64,000 nucleotides of DNA from Casuarina equisetifolia (taxonomy: Eukaryota > Streptophyta > Magnoliopsida > Fagales > Casuarinaceae): the NCBI GenBank assembly GCA_028551475.1, contig CM052355.1, forward strand, positions 620,001 to 684,000. The letters run 5' to 3'. Positions 1-12,430 of this stretch are shown here, piece by piece. How positions within the stretch are numbered: position 1 is the first letter of the stretch; each line of letters starts with the position of its first letter. A program made the translations under genes and the position numbers. The notes below the pieces were generated by a model that saw only the letters and a program-made list of their open reading frames with translations, ran no database searches and had not been told where the DNA came from.

Positions 1-1613
1 GCTGACAGAGGAGCGACGCCTCACTCACTTTCTCCTGATCCTCAACGAGTCGTTCTCTTCTTTTCGCTCCTAAATCCTCGCTATGGATCTGCCACCGTCT
101 CTACGCCGCCTTCTTTTCCTCATCGTCTAAGAGGAGAACCACCGCCTCGCCTCCGCCAAGTATCTCCGTGTTGGAGATTCTGTTATTTTGGCCGCTCGCG
201 CCACTCCTACTTAAAAGGCTCTCGCTGGTCACACCGGTGGCGGTGACTGCGGGGGTGGCGTCGACTCTGTGGCGCATATGCGCTCCTTAGGTCTTTTTGA
301 GGGCGATGCTTCGATCCCTCATGGATTGGATGGCTCTCCTTCATACCCTAGATCGGACGGCCCCTCCTTTATTGTGGGAGCGCCTTCATCTGACGGCCTC
401 TCTCCAATCTTAGCCTTGTAGATTGACGTCTCTCAACACAACTTCAGTGCGCCTATCCACAGAGGATCTACTGGGCCACGCAACGTAAATGGGTCACGTT
501 CTCGCCAATCCAATGGGCCCATTTACAGCTCCTAAGGCCCAATTTCTTCACGGGCCAGGCCTAATCACTTATTTTGTGACCACTGCAAGCGAACCAACCA
601 TACGAAGGCCACATGTTGAAAATTACATGGCAGACTTGGGGAATCCAACTCCAAAGAAAATAATAATATTTTCACTAATTTTGTTTCTTCTTAGGATAAG
701 GCCAATCAACCTCTTAGTGAGGCCTAACTTCAGTAAATTATCCAGGCTTTCCATCAGATGAGCCAACCTGACAAGATTGCCAGTTTTAGAGGTATTTCCT
801 TTTGTTTTATGAGCTCCATCTTACCCTCTGATTGGCTTATTGATTTAGGTGCTAGTGACTACATTATTTGCGACCAAATTTTTTTTTCTAAAATTCATAC
901 TATCCCATCTTCCATGTCTGTACGTCTCCCCACTGGAAACGTTACTTCCGTCACCAAAATTGGTGATGTCCAACTTAGCCCCCATTTTATTCTAAAAAAT
1001 GTTCTTTATGTTCCAGAATTCCAATTTAATCTCATCTCTATTTCCAAAGCTTGTGAAAATAATCATTGTTGAGCCATTTTGGACTCTAATTTCTGTTTCT
1101 TTTAGGCCCGTTTGACTGGCAAACTGATGGACTTGGGTAATGCTCAACAAGGACTTTATTTTTGGATTTGTATTCTTGTAAATTTCAATTTCAATTCATG
1201 TATTTCTCCTAATACGGGCTCTTTTTGTAATTCTCATTTCAGTAATAATATTTTACTTTCTCACCAACGTTTGGGTCATAGTGCCTCCTACCCCTATCCA
1301 AAATGTCTAATTTGTCCTTTAGCAAAACAACCTCGCCCCTCCTTCCCTACCAGCTCTTCTCGAGCTCCCTCCATTTTCTCCCTCCTCCATATTGACATTT
1401 GGGGACCTTATCACACCCCACACCGTGACGGGTCCTGCTTCTTCCTCACTCTCGTTGATGATTTTTCTCGTGGTACTTGGGTTTTTTTAATGCAATCCAA
1501 AACCCAAGTCCTTTCTCATCTCACCCGTTTCTTTGCCCTTATTCAAATTCAATTTCACACATCTATTCAATGAGTCTGCACCGATAGTGCCCGTGACTTC
1601 TTTAATCATACTT

Positions 1614-1652
<39 letters not shown>

Positions 1653-3139
1653 CTGATCACGGCATTCTCCATGAAAGTTCTTACCCCTACACTCCTCAAC
1701 AAAATGGTGTTATAGAGCGTAAGCACTACCATCTTCTCGAGGTTGCCCGCGCCTTTAAATTCCAAGCCTTTATCCTTGAAAATTTTTGGGGCGATTGTGT
1801 GGTTACTGTAGCTTACTTAATCAATTGGATGCCTACTCGGGTCCTTCATGGGAAGACACCTTTTGAGTTCCTCTTTGGCAAGCCAACCGATATTAGTCAT
1901 CTTCGAGTTTTTGGTTGTTTGTGTTTTGCTACTACTGTGGGCCATCATGACAAACTCGCACCTCGAGCCACCTATTGCATCTTCATGGGTTATCATTCCT
2001 TTCAAAAAGGCTACCGTATTTATGACCCAGCTATAGGTATATTTTTTATTAGCTGCGATGTTGTTTTCTATGAAGAAGTATTCCCTTTTCAGGATGTGCC
2101 TTCACCGGCGGCTGACATTGTGCCACCCTCGTGCTCTCAACCATTTCTCCCTAATGATTCAGCTCCATCACCACCACCTGTGGTCCTTATTGTGCCCCCA
2201 ATGCCTCCACTAGTCTCTGTGGGCTCCATTCCAATGCCTCCCTCTACACCGCTTTCTCTGTTGTAGGCTTCTCCTATCCCACTAGACTCCTTTGCCTCCA
2301 TTGATGACTCATTGGCCATTGTCCCCTATGTCCCATTTCCTGATTTGGTCTCGACTCTTTCGAGTCCTTTGGTCTCCACTCCTCCTCCTCGGCATTCTAG
2401 TCGTGCCACTCGGCCCTCTACTTGGACCAAGGATTACATTTGTTCTAGCATTGACACCATTGGGTCTCATTATCCCATCAAGTCCTATGTTAGCTTTGCT
2501 CGTCTATCTCTAGATCATCTTTGCTGCATCAGTCAGGTTTTTGCTGCCACCGAACCTTCTTGTTACTAGGAGGCCTCCACTGATCCCCGTTGGCAATAGG
2601 CCATGGAGGTTGAACTCTGTGCCCTTACAGATAATCACATTTGGGATATTATTCCACGACCTGCTCATCGACGTCCTATTGGTTGCAAGTGGGTCTACAA
2701 GATCAAGCATCATGCCGATGGTTCAGTTGAGTGTTATAAAGCCCGCCTTATTGCAAAAGGCTACCCCCAGAAATAAGGTTTTGACTATCAGGACACTTTT
2801 TCACCTGTCGCCAAGGCAAGCATTGTTCGTTCCTTCCTCGCCGTTGCCGCCTTCCGTGATTGGCCTCTGCATCAGATGGATGTCAATAATGCCTTTCTCT
2901 ATGGTGATTTAGATGAAGAAATCTATATGGATCTTCCTCCGGGCCTTAGCAAATAGGGGGAGTCTCGGGTTTGTCATCTTCGAAAGTCCCTCTATGGTCT
3001 CAAGCAAGCTTCTCGGCAATGGTATCCTAAATTTACATCAGCCCTTTTTTTAGCACAGTTTCGCCAATCTCATCATGACTATACCCTTTTCACATGGCGC
3101 CAAGGTACTTCAACAATTTGCTTACTCATATTTGTATAG
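1..3139 (+). mobile_element. Ty1/copia retrotransposon remnant (gag-pol), truncated at both ends
   Basis: Decayed gag-pol coding region in copia order. Bases 1-490 read as the end of a UBN2-type gag. A CCHC zinc knuckle (C-x2-C-x4-H-x4-C) lies at 575-616 and is followed at once by a TGA where family members have Trp. Bases 800-1070 hold the protease/pre-integrase region (DWLIDLGAS, where the catalytic D-S/T-G-A is changed). The integrase lies at 1250-2090, with the HQRLGH zinc-binding part, LVDDFSR and TPQQNGVIERKH. The RT start lies at 2570-3139, with [21 protein letters not shown] and SLYGLKQ. Many stops and frameshifts make it non-functional. The reading ends at LLIFV-stop, exactly where the YVDD catalytic motif should follow, and the next bases belong to an NLR pseudogene. 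The 5' LTR would lie outside the window; no 3' LTR, RNase H or polypurine tract is present. Confidence 0.92.
1618..1652. repeat. Poly-T tract (35 T) inside the copia integrase
   Basis: An uninterrupted run of T replaces a short stretch of the integrase core, just before the segment reading SDHGILHESS. It breaks the reading frame and probably grew by slippage after the element died. Confidence 0.95.
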
Positions 3140-4355
3140 ACGAAGGATAAATTTTGAGGAACGAGAGATTCTCATATAGCTTAATTATGAATAATTTTCT
3201 TGTGCACCTTTGTAATCTGTTGGAGTCCAAGAATATCATTATAGGGATTTCACCCTTAATGAAAATGTAGATTTCACGCAAGTATTTCAAGTTGTGCAAT
3301 CAACTTAACAAATTCCCATAAAAAATTTGGTCAAGGAACTTTTCAGCTGAGGACTTACTAAAGACTTCCAACAATTGAAAATTGGGTATTACTTCCCTAG
3401 GAATTAGTTGAAGAAAACGTGTACAATAAACTAAAAAGCATCTCCGTCTTTTCAAATTTTGAAGTACCACTAGCAAACAATGAATTTTTGTCTGGGACAA
3501 ATTAAGATATCGAAAGTTGATTAATCACCGATTTCATCATGTAACTGAAAGAGCAAAAAACAACATGATAAATCTAAAATTGTCAAGGATGGCATAAACC
3601 CAGGTAATCCAATTGGAAATGTTAATAACATAGAAATCCTAAGAAGTAAAATATAAAGGTTAGGTAATGGCTTAGAAGTTACCCTTAGATCATCTATACT
3701 ATGCAACCACACTAACATCCTTTCCTTCTTATCCCAATGTTCAAATCTATGATATTTAACAGAAAAAGTCTTTCTTTTTACATAAATGATGATCTTCTCA
3801 CTATATTCCAATAATACCATCTCATGAACCAAATCATGCATCTTAATAAAGTCTTCTGATTCAACACTTTCCAGTAAACATTCGTGCTTTAAAATTCCTA
3901 TAATATGTTCTCCTTTATTGTGAATGTCAGATGCACCAATAGTATTATTTACATAGATGCTTGTAGATTCATCTAAAAGCCTAGCCCTTATCCAATGCTT
4001 AATTAGTTCATTCTTACTAATATTATACTCTGATGGAAATATGCATCAATATAAGAAATAAGGTTTAAGGGTACCAAGTAATGCATCAAAACCAAACTTC
4101 AAAGGATGTAAAATTTCAATCATGCCTGGACATTTTCCAACAGAGTTCCTCAAAGCTTATATTACATACTCTCATTTGACTAGAGTCTTCTTAGTAACCA
4201 TGGTGCGTCCAATTGAAATAAGAGCTAAGTGGCAACCATTTGCATTTTTCTACCATTGTTTTAGCAATCTCTGGAATACCTAGGTGGCAATTCAATGTGT
4301 GTTCACCTACCTTTTATCAGAACAAATCAAAGGCTACTTTCGGTGTCAAACACCC
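3140..4355 (-). pseudogene. CC-NBS-LRR resistance pseudogene, 3' part (ARC domains and LRR)
   Basis: Read on the minus strand, the segment continues an NB-ARC domain: KVGEHTLNCHLGIPEIAKTM, a degenerate GLPL region (GLPL appears as WLPL), then LHPLKFGFDALL, NELIKHWI, and the MHDLV motif at 3841. An LRR follows (LYILLLRISML, GFMPSLTILDLSCC) and then a C-terminal region reaching about 3140. This order and motif style match RPS2/RPS5-like CNL immune receptors, which act in the cytosol or at membranes as pathogen sensors. Stops and frameshifts occur at about 4060, 4160-4200, 4320 and 3510. The 5' continuation lies at 12233-12430, beyond the inserted LTR retrotransposon. At its 3' end it abuts a truncated copia element. 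It is not functional. Confidence 0.85.
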
Positions 4356-5942
4356 TGTTGGAATATATTTTAATGATATTAGAATATATAAACATTTTGA
4401 TGGTGAAGAAAAATAGATATTATAATATGATAATATTATAACATTTTGTTGGAATATATTGATAATTAAATAGAACTATAATATGAAAATATTATAATTA
4501 ATATTTGATTATTTATGAGTTTTATAAGAAAATTAATACTAAAATTATATGCAAAAAATTGGGTTATTATAAGCCCAGTCCAAAGTCTGACCCAGTCCAG
4601 AGAGGTGTGACCCAGTCTAGAGAATGTGACCCAGGCCCAGAACGCGACTCAGTGCACGACCTAGTCCAGAATGCTTGACCTGCGATGACACTATGACTTT
4701 GCCGGTAGATTTGGCCACCCATTTCATCTCCGATCAAGGTGCATGATAGCTCATTGGAAAGCTAATGAAGAGGAGAAGATTTCTATGAAGAGAAATCAAA
4801 GACCCACTACTCAGAGAGGATCAATTTGAAAAAATGGTGAAGCTCATCAAGTTTTTGCCCTAACTAATCAAAAGTAAAATTGGAAGTAGATTAAAGGGTT
4901 TCTAAAGACAATTTCAAAGGGCTTTTGTAAGGAAAGGATGCTCTATCAATCTATGAATGACCCATAAATAATTGATTCAAGATTGGAGAGAATTGAAGAA
5001 GATTTGAGTGAGACCCGAAACTTGCTCCACAGAACCCGAATTACAGAGTTTTAAGTTGAGACCAAAACTGCACCATTTTGGATGGGGTTTTGAAATAAAC
5101 GAAGGCAGAACCTCTTCCACAATATTTTATCTCTCTTAAGCTCGAAAATGGACAGAAAAGAAGAAAATAAGGAGCTCCAACGGGAAGAAGATTTGATGGT
5201 GCTCAGAAGTGTCAGAACGGCTCTTTGAAGTGAGAAGTTAGTTGCTTTGAAGGTATTTAAGCAAGTTTGTCTTCACCATTGCTAGAAGTCTGAAAATCAT
5301 AACCAAAGAAAACAAGTTGTGAAGCATCTCATACTACTCATTCTAGCTCATCCAAACCTACGATTTTGATCTTCATTGGATGACTAATTTCTAAGCTCAT
5401 TACTTGCTTACTAGAGAATCAATTTATGCTTCATTATACTCTATTATTGAAGTTGATTTTCTACAAGTAGACTTTGCTAGGGTTTGAACAAATTTAGGGC
5501 TTTTGTCCATTTACTCTGTATTGAGCCTCTAGTAGTTGTTTGAAGCTTCTAAACTTGTATTGCATATCTTACAGAAGCTTAGTTCAAAATTTGTAATAAG
5601 CTTGATAAACTTTAACTTGTTGATGTGTGTTGAGACACATTGTAATTGTGATCCTTGGTGTAAGGATTGTTTGACTCCTTAAGGAGGAGTTGGAAAGTGT
5701 AGGAGAAAGTTTCTCCTAGCTTTGTAGTAAAGTGGACTTTAACCAATTGTGTTGAAGGAGAAGAGGGTGGAAGTAGGTGAAAAAGGACCAAACCATTGTG
5801 TAAACTTGTGTCTTGTCTCTCTTGTGTTTAATTATCTTTGGATATTTATTTGATTGCAAAAAGTGATTGAACATAAATTAGAAGTGAATTTTTAAAGAGA
5901 AACCTAATTCACCCCCCTCTTAGGTTGCTATAGGATCCAACA
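4356..5942 (+). repeat. 5' LTR
   Basis: It matches 10662-12232 nearly end to end and has TG...CA termini within the 6-bp inverted repeat TGTTGG/CCAACA. A run of short related units around GTCCAGA and GTGACCCAG lies at 4575-4680; the 3' copy lacks about a dozen bases there. Confidence 0.93.
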
Positions 5943-5945
5943 AGT

Positions 5946-5963
5946 GGTATCAAGAGCCTGGTT
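5946..5963 (+). other. Primer binding site (tRNA-Met type)
   Basis: TGGTATCAAGAGCC resembles the plant retroelement primer site TGGTATCAGAGC, complementary to the 3' end of initiator tRNA-Met, with one extra A. It starts three bases after the LTR. Confidence 0.85.
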
Positions 5964-6019
5964 ATATCTAATTTGACCACCGTTAGTTAGATATCAGTGA
6001 ACTTTATATAACAACTAGA

Positions 6020-7930
6020 ATGGCTGCCATATTGACCTTCAATAAACCACCCATATTTGATGGCACAAACTATAACCATTGGAAAAATATAATGAAAATG
6101 TTTATAATGGGACAGGATGTAGAATCTTGGAAAATCATAAACAAAACAATAAAAATACCCAAAGAATCACCTTTACTTTGGTTAAATGATGTTTCTAAAG
6201 AAATGGAGAAAAATGGTAAAGCTATGACTTTGTTGTATTATTCTTTGACAGCATCTGAATATAATAAAATCTCTACTTGTCAAATAGCAAAAGAACTTTG
6301 GGATAAATTAGAGGTCTTGCATGAAGGAACCAAAAAAGTTAAAGACTCTAAAATTGACATGTTGATTCATAACTATGAATTGTTTGTGATGAAACCAGGT
6401 GAAAGTATCTCTGAAATGTATAATAGATTTAATGATATTGTTACTAAACTTACATTGCTAGGAGAGACTTATCCAAACAAGAAATTAGTCAAAAAGATTT
6501 TAGCATGTTTAGATAAAACTTGGGAAGCTAAAAGAACTGCCATCAAAGAAAGAAATGATTTGAATACAATGAAACTAGATGAATTGATAGGATCTCTATT
6601 AACATATAAACTTCAAATCAATAGAAGAATCAATGATATAGAAAAGTCAAAGAAAGTAGATAAAATATTACTTTTATGACTGCTGTAAATGATAATGATA
6701 ATTCTGATTCTAATGCGGATGTTGCATTACTTGCTCGAAAAATAAGAAAGTTCTACAAAGCAAAAGGTAAGAATCCAACTAGGGCTACTGATGATGTTTG
6801 CTTTAAGTGCAAGAAACCAGGTCATATGAAAGCAAACTGTCCAACCTTGAAGGCAAAAAAGGATAGAAAGTCTAAGAAGAAAGCAATGGTGGCTACTTGG
6901 GATGATGACTCATCTTCGAATAAAGAAGTAGTGGAGACAGCAAATGTATGCTTCATGGGGATAGAAAGGCATGCTGAAAAAAATGAATCAATGCCTATTT
7001 GGGATGAAGACAGTTCATCTTCTGATGAAGAAGAAGATGAAAGGAACTTTCAATGTTTCATGGCAATGGAGAGCTATGATGACTATGAGATAAGTACATT
7101 TAACAAGTGTGAATATTGTACTTTATTTAATGAGCTGAATGATACATTCAATGAAGTGGTTGATAGATTGCATGAATTAGAATCTGAAAGTAAATTACTA
7201 AAAGAAAAACTATCCAACATGCAATCTGAAAAGAATGTGCTTGAATGCCAATTAAAGAAATCAAGTTTGAATGTAGAAGAACATGAGAAAAAAAATAATC
7301 AATATGAAATGAAAACTCAAGCATGAAACTTAATATTAAAAAGCTAAAAGAAACAATTTTTTCTCATGGAAACAAATCTGAAATGAATGATAATATGTGT
7401 ATGTGTTCTGATTTGAATGAAAAGCATGAGCATATGATTCTTTAACTATAAAACTGTTAAATATCGAATGCTTAAAGAAAGAGCTTGAAAACAAACTAAA
7501 TAGCTTAACATGCTTGTTGAACAAGTTTGCTAATGATAGTGCCATGCTTGAAAAGATATTACAATCACAACAAGGCATGTATGACAAGGCTAGTATAGGC
7601 TATAGATCAAATGTAGATGCAAAACCTTTTACTAAATTCTTTGAAAAGAAAAACTGCATGACTATCGTGTATGACAAATGCACATATTGTAAATATGTTG
7701 GTCATTCAATTGATAAATGTCCATTAAAAGCTGGTAGAAACTTTAAGATTAAAAGAAAATGGGTGCCAAAAGGCACAATGATCTCTAACACTCATGGACC
7801 CAAGGAAAGAATGGTACCATACATACAAGCTCCTTTATTTGTTTCTGCAGGATATGAACATAGAGACAACAACCATTGTGGGAGCATTGTGATGAGTAAA
7901 GATCCACAGCATATAACGAAAACAATATAA
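6020..7930 (+). pseudogene. Retrotransposon gag polyprotein (DUF4219/UBN2-type), frameshifted
   Basis: Starts at the ATG at 6020 (MAAILTFNKPPIFDGTNYNHW, a typical copia gag N-terminus), followed by a UBN2 region with WDKLEVLHEGT and ISEMYNRFNDIV. A frameshift near 6660-6675 moves the reading into the frame of 6676-7326, which holds the first zinc knuckle (CFKCKKPGHMKANC) and then acidic serine-rich and coiled-coil sequence. A stop at 7324 and another frame change lead to 7514-7930, which has a second knuckle (CTYCKYVGHSIDKC) and ends close to a KWVPKG motif. In related autonomous elements pol begins soon after that motif; here coding stops. Gag would form virus-like particles that package the element RNA. 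Confidence 0.85.
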
Positions 7931-10647
7931 GTGTGCATTCATATTATGGTAAAACATAAGGTAGTAAGTGTGGTAAGAAATAATAATCATAAACTTGCAT
8001 ATGATCATATTCATGCTTGTTAAATATCATGCATACTTGCTGGAAATTGTTGAATTATGTGATAAAAAATGTTTTCTTCTTATGTCAAGTAATTCTATAT
8101 AGGTAATTGTGTGAATGAATGTGTATGATGAAGAATGTGATGAAATTGATGAACATCTATCAAAATTATCATCATCCTAGTATGGTAACATGATAGGGGG
8201 AGCATTGATTAAAATATATGCTTCATGTTACAAGTTAGTCCTTATTGCAAAGACTTACAAGTTAGTCTTTATAAGATTGAATTGTGCATGATAGAAAAAT
8301 AAGATTAATGCAAATGACATGAGTAGTATCTAATTTCTTGAAAGCTTAAATGATTGTATAATTTAAAAGGGTATTTTGCAAATCTTTATGGGGTTTACTC
8401 ATGCTGTAATGATTATAAAATTCTGCCAATAAGAATGTTAAGTATGACTCATGTATCTCATGGTTGTGCATGATCTTAATGATTTTACTCATAAATTTGA
8501 CACAATATGCCAAAATGTGCTTTGTTGATTTGTAATGTACAAACATGGAATATTTACAGAACTATCATTTAATGTGGTACATTGTTTAAAGAAATTATTG
8601 TGTTGCTTTATATATATTTTGCATTCAAGTTACAATGAAATTGATGGAAAGCAAGAAAGCAAGAAAGCAAAGAAGCAAAGGCTCATTGAATGTTTCATGT
8701 ATTTGATATGTCTTTCTCTCTTACTTCTACACTCATAATACCTTTAAAAGAGAAAGAGGGATCTCTACATCTTGAAAAGGATTTTAAGATGTTTTTGACA
8801 TTATGCTTAATGTTAAAATGTATTTGCTGCTGCAAATAGAAGGAATACAAAAATCATACAACATGATTATATAAGCATGTACTTTACTAAATGATGGGAT
8901 ATATATGAATATATTGTTGAATGAGATATTGGAATGAAGGTTAAATATACTTGAGTTGTGTTTGTTATTGCAAATGATGAAAATGCAAAACCCTCCATCT
9001 AGCAAAATATATATGCAAAGTTTTAGCTTACTAATGATTAAAGAATGAACATGAAAACATTCAACATAATGTATATATGTTGAAATTATGTTGCTGCACT
9101 CATTGTGACTATATGGGGATAAGTTATAGCGCTTGAATCTTATGGTTGACCCATCTAAGTGCAGTAAAAGAAATGAATTTCTCTACCCTAAAAATGTGTT
9201 TCAAATCTTCTTGAATCTATCTTGTATGATGGTTGTTGATTGATTAAATACATATGAAAACATGATTGGATAATAATATGAGAATGTGATTGCTTGAATA
9301 CACATTTACAATATTATTTTTGGTTGTTTAAATGTATTACCACATTATGTATTTGCATGAAACATTTGATGTCGGTTGGCATAATCTAAGGAGGACCTTT
9401 AAGCATTTCAGCTTTGAAGGGTCTTTGTTAGGCATGGCATGGTCACGTTTAAGCCAACTAGTGGCAGCAGTTCACTATTGAATATGTTAGTTTCATGGTC
9501 TTTCAAGAAGTAACAAAGTGTTGCTACTTTTACTATTGAAACTAAATATACTGCAAATGGTAGTAACTAATGTTGTGCATTAGTTCTTAGATGAAAAATC
9601 AACTTGTTGATTTTGACTCATTTCAAAATTCTATATCCTTAAAGTGTGATAATACAAATGTTATTAAATTACAAAATCTGCATCACTACTTGAATGTATA
9701 AGCATATATGTGCATCATGATTAGCCTTCATTGTCAATCAACATTCCTTCTTTTGTAACAAGAAGGGGCCCTTCCTAGTTTGAGGGGGGAGTTTACTTGG
9801 TATTCCGCTGCATAACTCCAAACTCCGTTGCAAAACTCCAAACTCTACTACAAACTCCACTCTACAACAATGGTAGGCACTACTACTCAGGGGGAGCTCT
9901 TGATTCATTAAATTTGGTATGATCTTTCTAATTTTTGGTTGCCTAAGAATACAACACATGCTCTGTAAGATCTATCTTTACTCTCTTATGTTGCTGAAAT
10001 TTAAATTTTAGACATGGTGTTGCTGTGAATATGAATATGCAACTCTGTATGCTACTGTGAACTTTGACTCCTATCACTATGATCGTGCTGTGAACTCTTA
10101 ATTATAATCATATGGTGTTGATCTTATGATAATGGTTGGCTTACTTTGCAAGGAAGTTATCCTTGAGGGGGAGCTATGAGATAACCACATACCATAATTC
10201 TTATGATTTTGGTGTAGATAAATGTTTGCTTATTTTGGTTATAGTCCATGGTTTGATACTTTTGGTGTTGATAAAACAAAAAGGGGGAGAAATATATGTT
10301 ATGATGCTACGTTAATCATATATATTTGATATACTTTGAACTTGTTATAAGGGGAGAATTTGTTATAACATGTGAAATATTAGTCATATGCACCTTGAGA
10401 GAAATATATATTGGTCATATGCACTTTAAACTTGTTATAAGGGAAGAAATATATAATTTATTCTAGGGAATATATTTCTTATGCATTATATTGATGTTTG
10501 TTGAATTGGATTAATTTATGCATCAATATATATGCTTAAAGTTGTCCAACAAATGATTATATTTATTTTGGAAACTTGAAAAATGAAGAGTTGTTACTCT
10601 ACTTTGGAAACTCATAATGTATCAACATGTTTTATTTTATCATCATC
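7931..10647 (+). other. Non-coding internal region replacing pol
   Basis: AT-rich sequence with no open frame of note and no recognisable protease, integrase, RT or RNase H motif in either strand. Short G-rich blocks recur (GGGGGAGCA at 8195, GGGGGGAG at 9784, GGGGGAGCT at 9890 and 10170, GGGGGAGA at 10282). They resemble polypurine-tract-like sequence and may be decayed copies of it. Confidence 0.7.
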
Positions 10648-10661
10648 AAAAAGGAGGAGAA
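10648..10661 (+). other. Polypurine tract
   Basis: AAAAAGGAGGAGAA lies directly against the first base of the 3' LTR, the position required for plus-strand DNA priming. Confidence 0.85.
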
Positions 10662-12232
10662 TGTTGGAATATATTTTAATGATATTAGAATATATAAAAA
10701 TTTTGATGGTGAAGAAAAATAAATATTATAATATGATAATATTATAACATTTTGTTGGAATATATTGATAATTAAATAGAATTTTCATATTATAATTAAT
10801 ATTTGATTATTTATGAGTTTTATAAAAAAATTAATGCTGAAATTGTATGCAGGAAATTGGGTTAGTATGAACCCAGTCCAAAGTCTGACCTAGTCCAGAG
10901 AGGTGTGACCCAGTCTAGAGAATGTGACCTAGGCCTAGAACGCGACCCAGTCCAGAATGCGCGACCTGCGATGATGCTGTGACTTTGCTGGTATATTTGG
11001 CCGCCCATTTCATCTCCGATCAAGGCGCATGATAGCTCATTGGAAAGCTAATGAAAAGGAGAAGATTTCTATGAAGAGAAATCAAAGACCCACTACTCAG
11101 AGAGGATCAATTTGAAGAAATGGTGAAGCTCATCGAGTTTTTGCCCTAACTGATCAAAAGTAAAATTGGAAGCAGATTAAAAGGTTTCTAAAGATAATTT
11201 CAAAGGGCTTTTGTAAGGAAAAGGATGCTCTATCAATCTATGAAGGACCCATGAAGAATTGATTCAAGATTGGAGAGAATTGAAGAAGATTTGAGTGAGA
11301 CCTGAAACTTGCTCCACAGAACCCGGATTATAGAGTTTTAAGTTGAGACCAAAACTGCACCGTTTTGGATGGGGTTTTGAAATAAACGAAGGCAGAACCT
11401 TTTCCATGACATTCTATCTCTCTTAAGCTCAAAAATGGACAGAAAAGAGGGAAATAAGGAGCTCCAATGAGAAGAAGATTTGATGGTGCTCAGAAGTGTC
11501 AGAACGGCTCTTTGAAGTGAGAGGTTAGTTGCTTTGAAGGTATTTAAGCAAGTTTGTCTTCACCATTGCTAGAAGTCCAAAAATTATAAGCAAAGAAAGC
11601 AAGTTGTGAAGCATCTCATACTACTCATTCTAGCTCATCCAAACCTACGATTTTGATCTTCATTGGATGACTAATTTCTAAGCTCATTACTTGCTTACTA
11701 GAGAATCAATTTATGCTTCATTATACTCCATTATTGAAGTTGATTTTCTACAAGTAGACTTTGCTAGGTTTTGAACGAATTTGGGGCTTTTGTCCATTTA
11801 CTCTGTATTGAACCTCTAGCAGTTGTTTAAAGCTTCTAAACTTGTATTGCATATCTTACAGAAGCTTAGTTCAAAATTTGTAATAAGCTTGATAAACTTT
11901 GACTTGTTGATGTGTGTTGAGACACACATTGTAATTATGATCCTTGGTGTAAGGATTGTTTGACTTCTTAAGGAAGAGTTAGAAAGTGTAAGAGAAAGTT
12001 TCTCCTAGCTTTGTAGTAAAGTGAACTTTAACCGGTTGTGTTGAAGGAGAAGAGGATGGAAGTAGGTGAAAAAGGGTCGAACCACAGTGTAAACTTGTGT
12101 CTTGTCTCTCTTATGTTTAATTATCTTTGGATGCTTTATTTGATTGCAAAAAGTGATTGAACATAAATTAGAAGTGAATTTTTAAAGAGAAACCTAATTC
12201 ACCCCCTTCTTAGGTTGCTATAGGATCCAACA
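10662..12232 (+). repeat. 3' LTR
   Basis: Near-identical partner of 4356-5942 with the same TGTTGG/CCAACA ends. It differs by scattered substitutions and by small deletions near 10780 and 10940. CACCT follows as the target-site duplication. Confidence 0.93.
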
Positions 12233-12430
12233 CACCTTACCTTAATACTCTATTGAGCCTCCATGAAACCATAAACTTCCTCCAATAGGGTTGTAAATAT
12301 TACTTTGGATTGATTTTGGACATTCGGATGTGGAATTCCCATTGCCTTGAGATCAAGATACCGTTGTATATCATTTAGCACCACCACAAACTTCTTTCCC
12401 TTAAGTAACCTAAATATTATTGATTGAGAA
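12233..12430 (-). pseudogene. CC-NBS-LRR pseudogene, 5' part (NB-ARC kinase-2 / RNBS-B)
   Basis: The minus strand reads LLKGKKFVVVLNDI (kinase-2; NDI in place of the usual DDI/DDIW), DLKAMGIPHPNVQ, SKVIFTT (RNBS-B) and VYGFMEAQ-stop-SIKV. This is the ordinary CNL order. The P-loop and coiled-coil parts that should lie upstream are absent; instead the frame runs directly into TNL-like sequence at about 12430. The piece continues at 4355-3140 on the far side of the LTR retrotransposon. The Asn at the first kinase-2 Asp and the premature stop make it non-functional. Confidence 0.83.

Larger units (their letters stand above)
4356..12232 (+). mobile_element. Gag-only (TR-GAG-like) copia-type LTR retrotransposon, structurally complete, non-autonomous
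   Basis: Two LTRs of 1,587 and 1,571 bp begin TGTTGG and end CCAACA. A tRNA-Met-type primer binding site lies 3 bp after the 5' LTR, and a polypurine tract directly precedes the 3' LTR. The internal part encodes only gag (6020-7930); no protease, integrase or RT is visible, and about 2.7 kb of non-coding DNA takes their place. Flanking bases are CACCC (4351-4355) and CACCT (12233-12237), a 5-bp target-site duplication with one mismatch. Dropping the element and one copy of the duplication makes the minus-strand CNL frame continuous across the site. The LTRs differ by scattered substitutions and small indels, so the insertion is not very recent. Mobilisation would need enzymes from a related autonomous element. 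Confidence 0.9.

Noticed and set aside
8640-8680. Short GAAAGCAA repeats in the retrotransposon interior
   Set aside because: A few imperfect copies only; simple low-complexity sequence.
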